A DNA stretch of 51,282 bases, from contig JAJDND010000179.1 in the NCBI GenBank assembly GCA_022340885.1, positions 1-51,282 of the forward strand, read 5' to 3'. The notes below the pieces were generated by a model that searched no databases, was not told the DNA's origin, and saw only the letters and a list, made by a program, of their open reading frames with translations. The DNA is from Desulfobacterales bacterium (lineage in GTDB: Bacteria; Desulfobacterota; Desulfobacteria; Desulfobacterales; UBA11574). Position 1 is the first letter of the stretch, and the number at the start of each line of letters is the position of its first letter. Below are positions 17,976 to 26,173 of the stretch, piece by piece. The translations under genes were made by a program, and so were the position numbers.

Positions 17976-19223
17976 ATGTTTGCGAAAAATATTTGGCCAA
18001 AGATTTTTATACACCTGCTGGTTGTGGTTTTAGTTGCCGGTTTTTCATCTATGGCCTGTGCCGAAACTATCAAGGTGGGATCGCTCGTTGATATGACGGG
18101 TGCGACATCGGATGTCGGCAAGGACTATGCGCTGGGTATCGCTGAAGCCATGCATTACGTCAATGATAACGGGGGGGTCAACGGCAAGCAAATCAAGCTG
18201 TACCAGTTTGATTACGGCTATCGTGTGCCTGAGGCCCTGACCAAATACAAGCTCTTCAAACGGCTTAAAACCGTGGCTGTTTTGGGCTGGGGAACCGGCG
18301 ATACAGAAGCGCTGTCACCTACTGTCACCAAGGATAAGATGCCTTATGTATCCGCTTCCTACTCCGCCCATCTGACGGATCCTAAAAAGACGCCTTACAA
18401 TCTTTTCTTTGCAACCGATTATTCGACCAATGCCAGAGCCGCCCTTACAGCCTGGTTTGACAAGAAATGGCCCAAAAACAAAGATTACGGGAAACGAAAG
18501 CCCCGTCTGGTCTGCTCTTACATGTTTGCTTCTCCTTACTGCAGTGCACCGATCAAAGCCATCAAGGATCAGGCGAAGCTGCTCGGATTCGAGGTCGGCC
18601 CGGATCAGAATGTATCTTTATTTGCCATTGATACCAAAAGCCAGATTTTGGCCATGAAAGAATTCAAGCCGGATGTCGTTTGGCATGGCAACACCACCAT
18701 GTCGGTGGCGGCCACGCTACGCGACGCCTATGCGCTGGGGCTGGGAGCAGATCATATCATAGACAATTGGGGATTTGATGAAAATCTGCCGAAACTGGCG
18801 GGCAAGGCATCCGAAGGGGCCATGGGGGTTGCGGTTTGTGCCTTTTTTGGTGAAAATGTTCCGGGCATGGATAATGTCATTGAATATGCTAAAAAATACA
18901 ACCCGGGCATTCCGCTGGATCAGCGTCTTAACCATACGGTTCAGGCATGGGGTGATGTGCTCATTTTGTGGGAAGCCATGAAGCGGGCGGATAAAGCCGG
19001 AAGTTTGAGCGGTGAAAGCATTCTGAAAAACGGATTCGAAACCATGAGAAATTTTGACATCGGTTTGGGAGCGCCGCCCATCACCTTCACGGCGACGGAT
19101 CACCGGGTTGCCGGAATTGTACCGATTTATGAGGTTGAAAACGGTAAATTCAAACTCGTTGAAAAAGTTGATCTGAAAAGCCGCTGGCCGGAAAAGTGGG
19201 CCAATGATTGGCTCGGCTGGTGA
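17976..19223 (+). CDS. Branched-chain-type ABC transporter substrate-binding protein
   Basis: A 415-residue periplasmic binding protein of the LivK/Peripla_BP_6 type. The N-terminus MFAKNIWPKIFIHLLVVVLVAGFSSMACAET is a signal peptide with a cut after ACA. The mature part starts IKVGSLVDMTGATSDVGKDYALG, the usual first lobe, and shows YVNDNGGVNGKQIKL and SPTVTKDKMPYVSASYSAHLTDP. I prefer ATG 17976 (AAGGGGAAAG upstream) over TTG 17940. It captures the substrate for the LivHMGF membrane complex. At about 415 residues it is larger than amino-acid-specific LivK and fits the group linked to aromatic or acyl substrates; that assignment is inference. Confidence 0.9.
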   Translation: MFAKNIWPKIFIHLLVVVLVAGFSSMACAETIKVGSLVDMTGATSDVGKDYALGIAEAMHYVNDNGGVNGKQIKLYQFDYGYRVPEALTKYKLFKRLKTVAVLGWGTGDTEALSPTVTKDKMPYVSASYSAHLTDPKKTPYNLFFATDYSTNARAALTAWFDKKWPKNKDYGKRKPRLVCSYMFASPYCSAPIKAIKDQAKLLGFEVGPDQNVSLFAIDTKSQILAMKEFKPDVVWHGNTTMSVAATLRDAYALGLGADHIIDNWGFDENLPKLAGKASEGAMGVAVCAFFGENVPGMDNVIEYAKKYNPGIPLDQRLNHTVQAWGDVLILWEAMKRADKAGSLSGESILKNGFETMRNFDIGLGAPPITFTATDHRVAGIVPIYEVENGKFKLVEKVDLKSRWPEKWANDWLGW

Positions 19224-19339
19224 TCTAATTGTAGATTGAAGAATGTTAAATATAGATTGAAAATTATCGGCTGAAAGCCCGTGACCCGAACTTCAACCGA
19301 AAATTTTCAATTCGTTTGTCATAAGGGAGTATAAAGGCT

Positions 19340-20152
19340 TTGTCGAATGAAGAGACGATCTTAAAAATCAACAACATCGAGGTCAAATATCACGAAGTGA
19401 TTCTGGTGATAAAGGGCGTTTCCATCGAGATCCCCAAAGGCGCCATCGTGGCGCTTCTGGGCGCCAACGGTGCCGGTAAAAGCACGACCTTAAAGGCTGT
19501 ATCCGGACTTTTGCGGCACGAGAACGGCGAAGTGACCGATGGGTCCATTGAGTTTGCCGGAGAGCGGATCGATAAAATGAGCGCCGAAAAGATCGCAAAA
19601 ATGGGGGTCGTACAGGTTATCGAGGGCCGGCGGGTATTCGAACACCTGACGGTAGAGGAAAACCTGAAAGTTGGGGCCCATATGAGAAAATATGGTCGAT
19701 CCATTCGAGACGGATTGGAAATGGTGTACCATTATTTCCCGCGCTTGAAGGAAAAGCGAAGCGAAACCGCCGGCTTTGTCAGCGGCGGCGAGCAGCAGAT
19801 GACAGTGGTGGGCCGCGCGCTGATGACCAGCCCGAAGCTGATCCTTTTAGATGAACCTTCCATGGGACTGGCACCGCTTCTGATCCATGAAATTTTCAAT
19901 ATCATCAGCAAGCTTAACAGGGAGGAAAAGATATCGATCCTTCTGGTGGAACAGAACGCCAAACTCGCCCTCAATGTTGCGCCTTATGCCTATGTGATGG
20001 AAAACGGACGCATCGTCATGGATGACACAGCCGAGAAACTCCGGGAGAATCCCGATATCAAAGATTTTTATCTCGGCCTTACCGACGTCGGCGGCCGAAA
20101 GAGCTTTCGGGATGTTAAACACTATAAACGAAGAAAACGATGGCTTACCTAA
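19340..20152 (+). CDS. Branched-chain-type ABC transporter ATP-binding protein (LivF-like)
   Basis: A 270-residue ABC ATPase starting at TTG (19340) after AAGGGAG. Walker A GANGAGKS is at 41-48, the signature VSGGEQQMTVVGRAL, and Walker B LILLDEPSMGLAPLL, all typical of LivF. The C-terminal tail (GGRKSFRDVKHYKRRKRWLT) is strongly basic and longer than in E. coli LivF. It is the second ATPase of the importer; the 116-base gap before it contains low-complexity GATTGAA-type repeats. Confidence 0.92.
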   Translation: MSNEETILKINNIEVKYHEVILVIKGVSIEIPKGAIVALLGANGAGKSTTLKAVSGLLRHENGEVTDGSIEFAGERIDKMSAEKIAKMGVVQVIEGRRVFEHLTVEENLKVGAHMRKYGRSIRDGLEMVYHYFPRLKEKRSETAGFVSGGEQQMTVVGRALMTSPKLILLDEPSMGLAPLLIHEIFNIISKLNREEKISILLVEQNAKLALNVAPYAYVMENGRIVMDDTAEKLRENPDIKDFYLGLTDVGGRKSFRDVKHYKRRKRWLT

Positions 20153-20181
20153 CCCTTTACATCCAATAAGGGAGGAACAAA

Positions 20182-20781
20182 ATGCATAAAAAGTCGATAA
20201 TTAGAGGATGGTTGAGCGTTATTGCCGCTGTCGCCTTGTTTGCCGGTTGCGCACAGATGGCGGTAAAACCCGACCAGCAAAATTTCAAGACGCCGAAAGT
20301 TACTCTGGATTCAATGGAAGTTGCCCATGCCTTTGGATATTGGTATTTTTCCAACAAAGTCCAACCCACCAAGGGAAAACCGGAGAATGTCGGGGCACCC
20401 CTTGAGCTCGCGTTTATTTTTAATATTGAAAATCCCAATGACTATCCGGTCAAGATGGATAGCTTAAAGTTTACCATTGCATTTGAAGACTTCGATCTGA
20501 ATACGGTCGGATCGACAGATACCATGTGGATTCCTGCGGGAAAGACCAATCAGCTGAGGGTGTCGGCCCACTTCGATGTCCGGCAGTCTTTGTTGAGCCT
20601 TTTGGTCACCGGCGGGTTCAAACTGAAACAAGAAGGAACCAACGCCTGGGCTATATTGGAAAAATGGTGGACGGAAATTCCGCAATATAACATTCCGGTT
20701 CATGTCAAAGCCGGTTCCGCCGTGTTCAAGGCAGACGGATTGACCAAGGTGGCAACGTTTAATGCGACATTTCCTCAATAA
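20182..20781 (+). CDS. LEA14-like (WHy domain) lipoprotein
   Basis: A 199-residue lipoprotein. The signal peptide ends in the lipobox LFAGC (C about residue 23). The body has the pattern of the water-stress/hypersensitive-response (WHy, LEA type 2) domain: LELAFIFNIENPNDYPVKMDSLKFTIAFEDFDLNTV and IPAGKTNQLRVSAHFD. Such domains form a beta-sandwich; in bacteria their role is not settled. GGAGG lies before the ATG. It follows livF by 29 bases and precedes an acyl-CoA ligase-like gene, so it may help transfer a hydrophobic substrate at the outer or inner membrane. That role is inference. Confidence 0.75.
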   Translation: MHKKSIIRGWLSVIAAVALFAGCAQMAVKPDQQNFKTPKVTLDSMEVAHAFGYWYFSNKVQPTKGKPENVGAPLELAFIFNIENPNDYPVKMDSLKFTIAFEDFDLNTVGSTDTMWIPAGKTNQLRVSAHFDVRQSLLSLLVTGGFKLKQEGTNAWAILEKWWTEIPQYNIPVHVKAGSAVFKADGLTKVATFNATFPQ

Positions 20782-20796
20782 GTCACAAGATGGGCT

Positions 20797-20877
20797 TTGA
20801 GGAGACAGGGATGCGGGATCAGCTGTAACCAGCGGCACACTTGCGTCCTTCGGCTGATCCCTGTCCCTTCTCCGGTT
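20797..20877. repeat. Imperfect inverted repeat after the LEA14-like gene
   Basis: The segment from GGAGACAGGGAT (20801) to GGGATCAGC (ends about 20823) pairs imperfectly with GCTGATCCCTGTCCC plus TTCTCC (about 20853-20873). It can form a large stem-loop in the transcript. No T-run follows, so it is more likely a processing or repeat element than a simple terminator. Confidence 0.5.
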
Positions 20878-20944
20878 GATCGAGGTTTTAATAACCCCGA
20901 TTTGTATTGAGCCAAAAGTATCTGGTAATGGAAGCGAGGCTTTT

Positions 20945-22465
20945 ATGGGACTGTACGATTTTACATTCTACGATCTTATCGTTCGAAATGCCTTGAGCTT
21001 TCGCAGCCGGCCCGCATGGTACGAAGCGGAAGCCGGCAAGACGCTGACTTTTTCACAAACTAAAGAGATGATCGATGGTCTTGCCCGCGGTTTACTGGCA
21101 AGCGGCATCAAACCCGGCGATCGGATCGGCGTTCTGGGTAGAAACAGCCTTGAATACTTCCTCCTTTACGGAGCCGCCGCCGCCCTGGGCGTGATTCTAT
21201 TGCCCGTCAACTGGCGACTTTCGGCCGAAGAGATCGAATACATTTTAAAGGATTGTGAACCTAAAGCGCTTTTTGTTGACACGGAATATCAAAATGTATT
21301 GGAAAGCGTGAAAGATCGCCTTCCTTTTATAGAAAATTATTATAACCTGAATTCCGGCAGCGGCAATTTTCAATCTTTTGATATGTTGACGAAAAACCAG
21401 GGCATCTTTGAGGCGGCGGAGGTTTCCTCGGATCACAGCCTGGTCATTATTCATACCGCAGCGGTTCATGGACGGCCTAGGGGTGCGGTTTTGAGCCATG
21501 GAAATCTATTATGTGCCTGCCTGCATCTGAATCATTGTTTCCATTTGACCGAAAGCGATGTACATTTAAATTTTCTTCCCCTATTCCACGTGGGAGGTTT
21601 GTTTATGGCCATCAGCAGTTACATGGCCGGCGCCCTTAACGTCAACATGCGTAAATTCGATGCACAGCAAGCGGTTGAGCTTATCGAGAGGAAAAAAGCG
21701 ACGCTGTTTTTTGATTTTTCGCCGATCCTGGCGGCTATTCTCGATGAACACGAAAAAACAGGTCGAGACATTAAAAGCATTCGAGCGGTTATGGGACTGG
21801 ATACCCCGGAGACCATCGAGAAATACCAGCGCGTCACCGGCGGATTATTTTACGCCGTATACGGACAAACGGAAACCACCGGCCTTGCAACCATGGGGAG
21901 ATACAACGACCGGCCGGGCTCCGCCGGAAAGGTGATACCTTTGGGAGAAATCCGTCTGGTGGATGATTATGATCGTCCGGTACCCTTCGGACAAGTGGGC
22001 GAAATTACCATGAAAGGACCCCTGGTGTTTAAAGGCTACTGGAATCTGCTCGAAGACACGGCATACACATTTCGTGAAGGACGGCACCACACCGGAGATA
22101 TGGGGCGCTTTGACGAAGACGGATTTCTATGGTACGAAGGCCGAAAATCCGAAAAAGAATTAATCAAGCCGGGCGGCGAAAATGTTTACCCTGCTGAGGT
22201 GGAAAAAGTGATTTTACAGCATCCGGCGGTAGAAATAGTGGTTGTCTTCGGTGTGCCGGACCCCAAATGGAAAGAAGGCATTAAGGCCGTATGCCGCCTG
22301 AAGCCGGATAAACAGTTAGAAGCCCAGGAACTGATCCGGTTTGTCGGCGAGCGCATCGCAAGTTATAAAAAACCCCAGTATGTTGAATTCATATCTGATT
22401 TTCCTTTCCTCGAAGACGGATCACCGGACAGGATTAAAATCAAGGAACTTTATGGCGGCACATAA
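20945..22465 (+). CDS. AMP-binding acyl-CoA ligase-like protein with altered P-loop
   Basis: A 506-residue member of the adenylate-forming (ANL) superfamily. The A5 motif YGQTETTGLA, A7 HTGDMGRFDEDGFLWYEGR and A8 KSEKELIKPGGENVYPAEVE are normal. The phosphate-binding loop is not: where active enzymes have TSGTTGxPKG this one has TAAVHGRPRG (T171-G180), losing the serine/threonine cluster and the lysine. The C-terminus ends GSPDRIKIKELY in place of the usual GK that carries the catalytic lysine, though a nearby lysine could serve. Either it is a subfamily with changed catalysis or it is inactive. ATG 20945 is chosen for GAGG 5 bases upstream. It closes the Liv cluster. Confidence 0.85.
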   Translation: MGLYDFTFYDLIVRNALSFRSRPAWYEAEAGKTLTFSQTKEMIDGLARGLLASGIKPGDRIGVLGRNSLEYFLLYGAAAALGVILLPVNWRLSAEEIEYILKDCEPKALFVDTEYQNVLESVKDRLPFIENYYNLNSGSGNFQSFDMLTKNQGIFEAAEVSSDHSLVIIHTAAVHGRPRGAVLSHGNLLCACLHLNHCFHLTESDVHLNFLPLFHVGGLFMAISSYMAGALNVNMRKFDAQQAVELIERKKATLFFDFSPILAAILDEHEKTGRDIKSIRAVMGLDTPETIEKYQRVTGGLFYAVYGQTETTGLATMGRYNDRPGSAGKVIPLGEIRLVDDYDRPVPFGQVGEITMKGPLVFKGYWNLLEDTAYTFREGRHHTGDMGRFDEDGFLWYEGRKSEKELIKPGGENVYPAEVEKVILQHPAVEIVVVFGVPDPKWKEGIKAVCRLKPDKQLEAQELIRFVGERIASYKKPQYVEFISDFPFLEDGSPDRIKIKELYGGT

Positions 22466-22496
22466 AACATTTGCAATGGAAGATTAATGGTGTCGC

Positions 22497-22531
22497 AAAA
22501 AGTCAAAAGAGGCACTTTTTACGAGAGTGTT
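22497..22531. repeat. Small imperfect inverted repeat (TCGCAAAAAGT / ACTTTTTACGA)
   Basis: GTGTCGCAAAAAGTC pairs imperfectly with GCACTTTTTACGAGAG. The 13 bases TTACGAGAGTGTT (22519-22531) occur again at 30265-30277, also in an intergenic gap. It looks like a dispersed short repeat; function unknown. Confidence 0.45.
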
Positions 22532-22565
22532 GAGTTCAAATCTACTCATTTCACCGCAAAGATAA

Positions 22566-23729
22566 GTGTTTAACGATAACGGAGCAGTGGATTTTATAAA
22601 GCATCATACTCGGATCTCGCTAAGATGGTGGGTTGCTCTATCTGTTGCTGTTTTAATTGGTATCCTGATTTTTGGGTTAAGCCCCAAAGGTTATAAATTT
22701 TCCAATAAAGTCAATTGGATCTCAGATCGACCCGGCATTCGTTTCGGCAAATATGGCATCGCCTACACGAATTCTTTTTTCGAGTCGAGTGGAGACAATG
22801 CCGCCAAACCCAATGCTTTTTCCGTAGAAATTGCCTTGAGGCCGGCAAATTATCAGGAAAAAGGAACCAGTTTTATTTTGGTCCTCCATAATGGTTCAGA
22901 CCGCAGCCAATTGTTGATTTGGCAATACCATTCATGGATTATCCTGATGAACGGCGATGATTACGATTATAAGAGAAGGACCAAGAGAATCGCCGTAAAC
23001 ATTGGTTCACAGGTTCCGATTCCACGATTTTTGGCAGTAACTACCGGCGAAGAAGGTACGGATGTCTATCTGGATGGTCGATTTGTCAACAGGAAGAAGG
23101 ATTTGACGCTTAAAATACCAGATGGCGGAAAAACCAGACTCCTTATCGGCAATTCCGTATATGGGAAGCAATCGTGGCAGGGTGATGTTTACGGTCTGGC
23201 CTTTTATGGATACGCTTTAACTGCCCGGGATATCAAACGTCACTTCAATAGATGGATTCAGGACAAGAATTTCTCTTTTGCAGAGAAAAACAAACCTGTA
23301 GCCTTATATTTCTTTGATGAAAAAACAGGCGTCAGGGCGGTAGACCACGCCGGTGGAAAACACCCTCTCGAAATTCCGGTGAAGATGCGAATACTTAAAA
23401 AGAAAATTCTTTCCTCGGAATGGACCGGCTTTAAGTTCAGCAGAAGTCTGAGTGAAGATAATATATTGAATCTATTTGGATTTATTCCATTTGGCTTTAT
23501 CTTTGCCGCAACTTTGATAAAATTCGGCGGCCCCCTTGAAAAACATTATTTTTTGATCACGATTTTGTTTTGTTTTACCGTCAGCCTGGTCATAGAAATC
23601 TTGCAGGCATGGCTGCCGTCCCGAAGCTCCAGTATGCCGGACTTGATTTTGAATACACTTGGCGCCTTGATCGGGGCAATTATTTTAAGATTTCTTATGG
23701 TGTCGAACCACGGCAAAATCTTGAGGTAA
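22566..23729 (+). CDS. LamG-like domain and VanZ-like membrane protein
   Basis: A 387-residue protein. After one N-terminal membrane helix (WWVALSVAVLIGILIFGL, about 21-38) comes a long extracytoplasmic region (about 45-270) with the pattern of a concanavalin/LamG domain: FSVEIALRPANYQEKGTSFILVLHN, IAVNIGSQVPIPRFLAVTTG, VYLDGRF and WQGDVYGLAFYGYALTARDI. The end is a VanZ-like module with three helices and the conserved NLFGFIPFGF and SRSSSMPDLILNTLGALIGA. VanZ domains occur in teicoplanin resistance and in many surface proteins of unknown role. A GTG start at 22566 is assumed, but its ribosome site is weak; a GTG at 22587 is possible. Function not known. Confidence 0.75.
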   Translation: MFNDNGAVDFIKHHTRISLRWWVALSVAVLIGILIFGLSPKGYKFSNKVNWISDRPGIRFGKYGIAYTNSFFESSGDNAAKPNAFSVEIALRPANYQEKGTSFILVLHNGSDRSQLLIWQYHSWIILMNGDDYDYKRRTKRIAVNIGSQVPIPRFLAVTTGEEGTDVYLDGRFVNRKKDLTLKIPDGGKTRLLIGNSVYGKQSWQGDVYGLAFYGYALTARDIKRHFNRWIQDKNFSFAEKNKPVALYFFDEKTGVRAVDHAGGKHPLEIPVKMRILKKKILSSEWTGFKFSRSLSEDNILNLFGFIPFGFIFAATLIKFGGPLEKHYFLITILFCFTVSLVIEILQAWLPSRSSSMPDLILNTLGALIGAIILRFLMVSNHGKILR

Positions 23730-23735
23730 GATGTA

Positions 23736-24239
23736 TTAATCTTTTTTCGTTGGATTATTATCGCTGCGAATTGGGATATCGTATGTTTTGCCGCTGAATT
23801 CGATGCGATATTGCTCCTGATCGAATTTCAATCGATGCGCCAGTTTTAACATGGCGCGATCGATAAATTTGATTCGATGGCCTTCATGCACCGCGTACAG
23901 ATTATCATTTTGAATGTAAACGGCTTTCGGATCCAGGGGGATCTTTTCTTTGGTATTCAGGATCAGGCGGATCTTGTCGGCGTCATCCGCTTTGTCGATG
24001 TCGAACACAAACAGGGCGGTATCCTCATATGTGAAATAAACCTTTTCAATGGTGCGGCTGCCGTGTTTTTGAAAAAGATGATATCCGTCGGCGTCTTTTC
24101 GAATGGAAGAATGGAAGTAATCGATAATCTTTTTATGCTCAAAAACGCCGTGTTTATTATGCCATCGGCCGTGAGCATCCAGCCAAAAGACGGCATTCTC
24201 CTTTGAGACCACCACTTCTTTTGTTTCGTCTTCACTCAC
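23736..24239 (-). CDS. DUF1285-like protein
   Basis: A protein of about 167 residues if it starts at GTG 24239, which has AAGGA upstream; the frame remains open to 24335, but that part lies over the J-domain gene. The pattern FWLDAHGRWHNKHGVFEHKKIIDYFHSSIRKDADGYHLF, then EKVYFTYEDTALFVFDI, resembles DUF1285 proteins (G-x-W, DxDGYYL, EK, VEDxPF). These are soluble and of unknown function. With the GTG start it begins just past the stop of the upstream J-domain gene (24262), so the two are probably one transcript. The family call is moderate. Confidence 0.6.
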   Translation of the reverse strand: MSEDETKEVVVSKENAVFWLDAHGRWHNKHGVFEHKKIIDYFHSSIRKDADGYHLFQKHGSRTIEKVYFTYEDTALFVFDIDKADDADKIRLILNTKEKIPLDPKAVYIQNDNLYAVHEGHRIKFIDRAMLKLAHRLKFDQEQYRIEFSGKTYDIPIRSDNNPTKKD

Positions 24240-24261
24240 GTCTTGTTTTCCTTTTTTACCG

Positions 24262-24720
24262 TTATTTAGGCACCAATTTCCGATAGGCCTCTTCGATCTC
24301 CTTGAATCGTTTTTCCGCCAGTTCCCTGAACTCATCTCCCAGATGAACCACTTTGTCCGGGTGGTATTTGTTGGCCAGTTCCCTGTAAGCTTTCTTTATC
24401 TCTTCCGGTGATGCATCCCTTGGAACATTCAGTATCGTGTAAGGATCGTCCGATGAATTCTGCGTATGTGTCTGTTTTTCAGAAGATCCTTGATTTTGTT
24501 CAAAGGATTGACGACTTTGATAATAATAGTTCTGATAGCTGGATGATCTCTGGCGGAGATATTTAAAAAGCCGCCAAAGCGCGTATAAAAAGATGATGTC
24601 ATCGATCCAGCCCCATCCGACAATAAAATCGGGCAGTATATCATAGGGGCTCAACACATAAATGAATCCGATAATGATCAGCAGTATGATCAGCAGATAT
24701 TTTATAGTGGAGGATTTCAT
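24262..24720 (-). CDS. Membrane-anchored J-domain protein with DUF1232 segment
   Basis: A 152-residue protein. The N-terminus is a membrane helix (about 7-24) running into [28 protein letters not shown], the signature of DUF1232 (YkvA-like). After a Ser/Gln-rich linker (56-90) comes a J-domain (92-150) with the catalytic HPD at 120-122, which stimulates Hsp70 ATPase. It would recruit DnaK to the cytoplasmic side of the membrane. It lacks the Gly/Phe and zinc domains of DnaJ. No Hsp70 gene is nearby. Confidence 0.85.
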   Translation of the reverse strand: MKSSTIKYLLIILLIIIGFIYVLSPYDILPDFIVGWGWIDDIIFLYALWRLFKYLRQRSSSYQNYYYQSRQSFEQNQGSSEKQTHTQNSSDDPYTILNVPRDASPEEIKKAYRELANKYHPDKVVHLGDEFRELAEKRFKEIEEAYRKLVPK

Positions 24721-24827
24721 GTTTTCGTAAAATATTTAGTCTTAGATCCAAACGATACATCCATGCAATATATTTTATCAACGCAACATGAAAGAATATC
24801 ACAAAAAGGGAAACTTGTCAGGTCGCT

Positions 24828-25985
24828 TTAAACGATTCCAAATCGTTTCAATCTGATTTGCTGCACGGCAACCAGGGAAACCATGCTCATAACCGAACCG
24901 CAAATAAACGGAATACGATAATCGATAATCCACAAAAAGCCTCCGACTGCGGGAAGGATCACTGCGGCGATGTGATTGATGGTAAAGCCCATTGCCATAC
25001 TCGGTGCGATATCTCCGGGGTCTCCTACTTTTTGAAAATAAGTACGGATGGCAATGGCAAAATTAAAAAAGACATGATCCATTATATAAAGGATGGCGAC
25101 AAGCCATTTTGATTGTGCGAAGGCATATCCGAGAAAAATAAATATCAGACTGGAATATTCCAGAGAGAGTACGATCCGTTCGCCGAACCGGATTATCGAT
25201 CTGCCGATAAGGGGACTGATGAAATAGTTGATGGTGTTATTGATGACGAAAAGAACGGTGACGTCCCGAACCGTAAAATGAAATCTTTTTACCAGCAAAA
25301 AAACAGCAAATGCGACAAAAATTTGTCGTCTGGCGCCGGCCATAAAAGTGAGGAAATAAAAGAGCCAGTACTTTTTGCGGAAAATCATTTTTTTTCGTTG
25401 AATAACAATGTTTTGATCCGAAGGATTTTGAAATAATCCCCAAATTCCGGTTACCGCAATCAATCCACCGATCAACAGATACAGCTGCATGAAATTTAAA
25501 AAAGGGGCTATCAGGTAAATGAATACGCCGACCCCGATGTTTGACGCCGCAGCCATTCCACGCAATTTGCCGAACACCCATGGCGATATGTTTGTCTCGA
25601 AATATTGAAGGGTCAATGACTGGTTGGTGGTTTCATAATAATGAAAGCCGAAGCTCATAACCATGGTGGTGATGAGCAGACCGCCGAAGGAAGGAAAAAG
25701 CCCGGTGGCGGCGACGCCCATTGCCAACACCAGAACGGAAAGGGCCGAAAGCCGGTGCTCTTTGACGAGGATGATCACAAACACGGCCAGTAATGCCAAA
25801 AAGCCCGGGATTTCTCTGACCGATTGAATAATCCCAACATTATCGCCGTTGAGACCGACGACTCTTACCGCAAAATTGTCGAATAATGTTCGCCAGGCTT
25901 GGAGCCCCATCGTTGAAGCGATGGTCAGGACCATCAAAAACCGATACATGGGGTTTTGTCGAATTTTTTTGATTTCGGAGTCCAA
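24828..25985 (-). CDS. Major facilitator superfamily transporter
   Basis: A 385-residue integral membrane protein with about 12 hydrophobic segments and basic loops between helices 6 and 7 (IQRKKMIFRKKYW). It fits the MFS fold, but no substrate motif stands out. The start is uncertain: the longest frame begins at TTG 25985 without a ribosome site, and an ATG 12 codons in (before YRFLMVLTIA) is as good. It lies 80 bases after a tiny membrane peptide gene downstream of lysC and may be the last gene of that operon. Confidence 0.78.
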   Translation of the reverse strand: MDSEIKKIRQNPMYRFLMVLTIASTMGLQAWRTLFDNFAVRVVGLNGDNVGIIQSVREIPGFLALLAVFVIILVKEHRLSALSVLVLAMGVAATGLFPSFGGLLITTMVMSFGFHYYETTNQSLTLQYFETNISPWVFGKLRGMAAASNIGVGVFIYLIAPFLNFMQLYLLIGGLIAVTGIWGLFQNPSDQNIVIQRKKMIFRKKYWLFYFLTFMAGARRQIFVAFAVFLLVKRFHFTVRDVTVLFVINNTINYFISPLIGRSIIRFGERIVLSLEYSSLIFIFLGYAFAQSKWLVAILYIMDHVFFNFAIAIRTYFQKVGDPGDIAPSMAMGFTINHIAAVILPAVGGFLWIIDYRIPFICGSVMSMVSLVAVQQIRLKRFGIV

Positions 25986-26065
25986 AAGTATATCAGTATG
26001 CTGATCGGCACGACAAAGTATCTATCGCGGTTCACGCCATAGACCGGGGAATGTTGACGGAGCCT

Positions 26066-26161
26066 TTAGAAAAGATGAAATACTCTGTAAATGAAAGTGC
26101 TGAATATGACGATCGATAATATCATGATGAAAATCAACTGTCCGGTATCGAATTTTTTCAT
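26066..26161 (-). CDS. 31-residue membrane peptide downstream of lysC
   Basis: A short frame starting at ATG 26161, 12 bases after the lysC stop, encodes MKKFDTGQLIFIMILSIVIFS and then TFIYRVFHLF. It has a short charged head, one membrane helix of about 18 residues and a basic end, the usual design of bacterial small membrane proteins. No good ribosome site is seen, so it may rely on coupling to lysC. It is not recognised; a chance frame is the alternative. Confidence 0.45.
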   Translation of the reverse strand: MKKFDTGQLIFIMILSIVIFSTFIYRVFHLF

Positions 26162-26173
26162 AATTCGTCCGGG

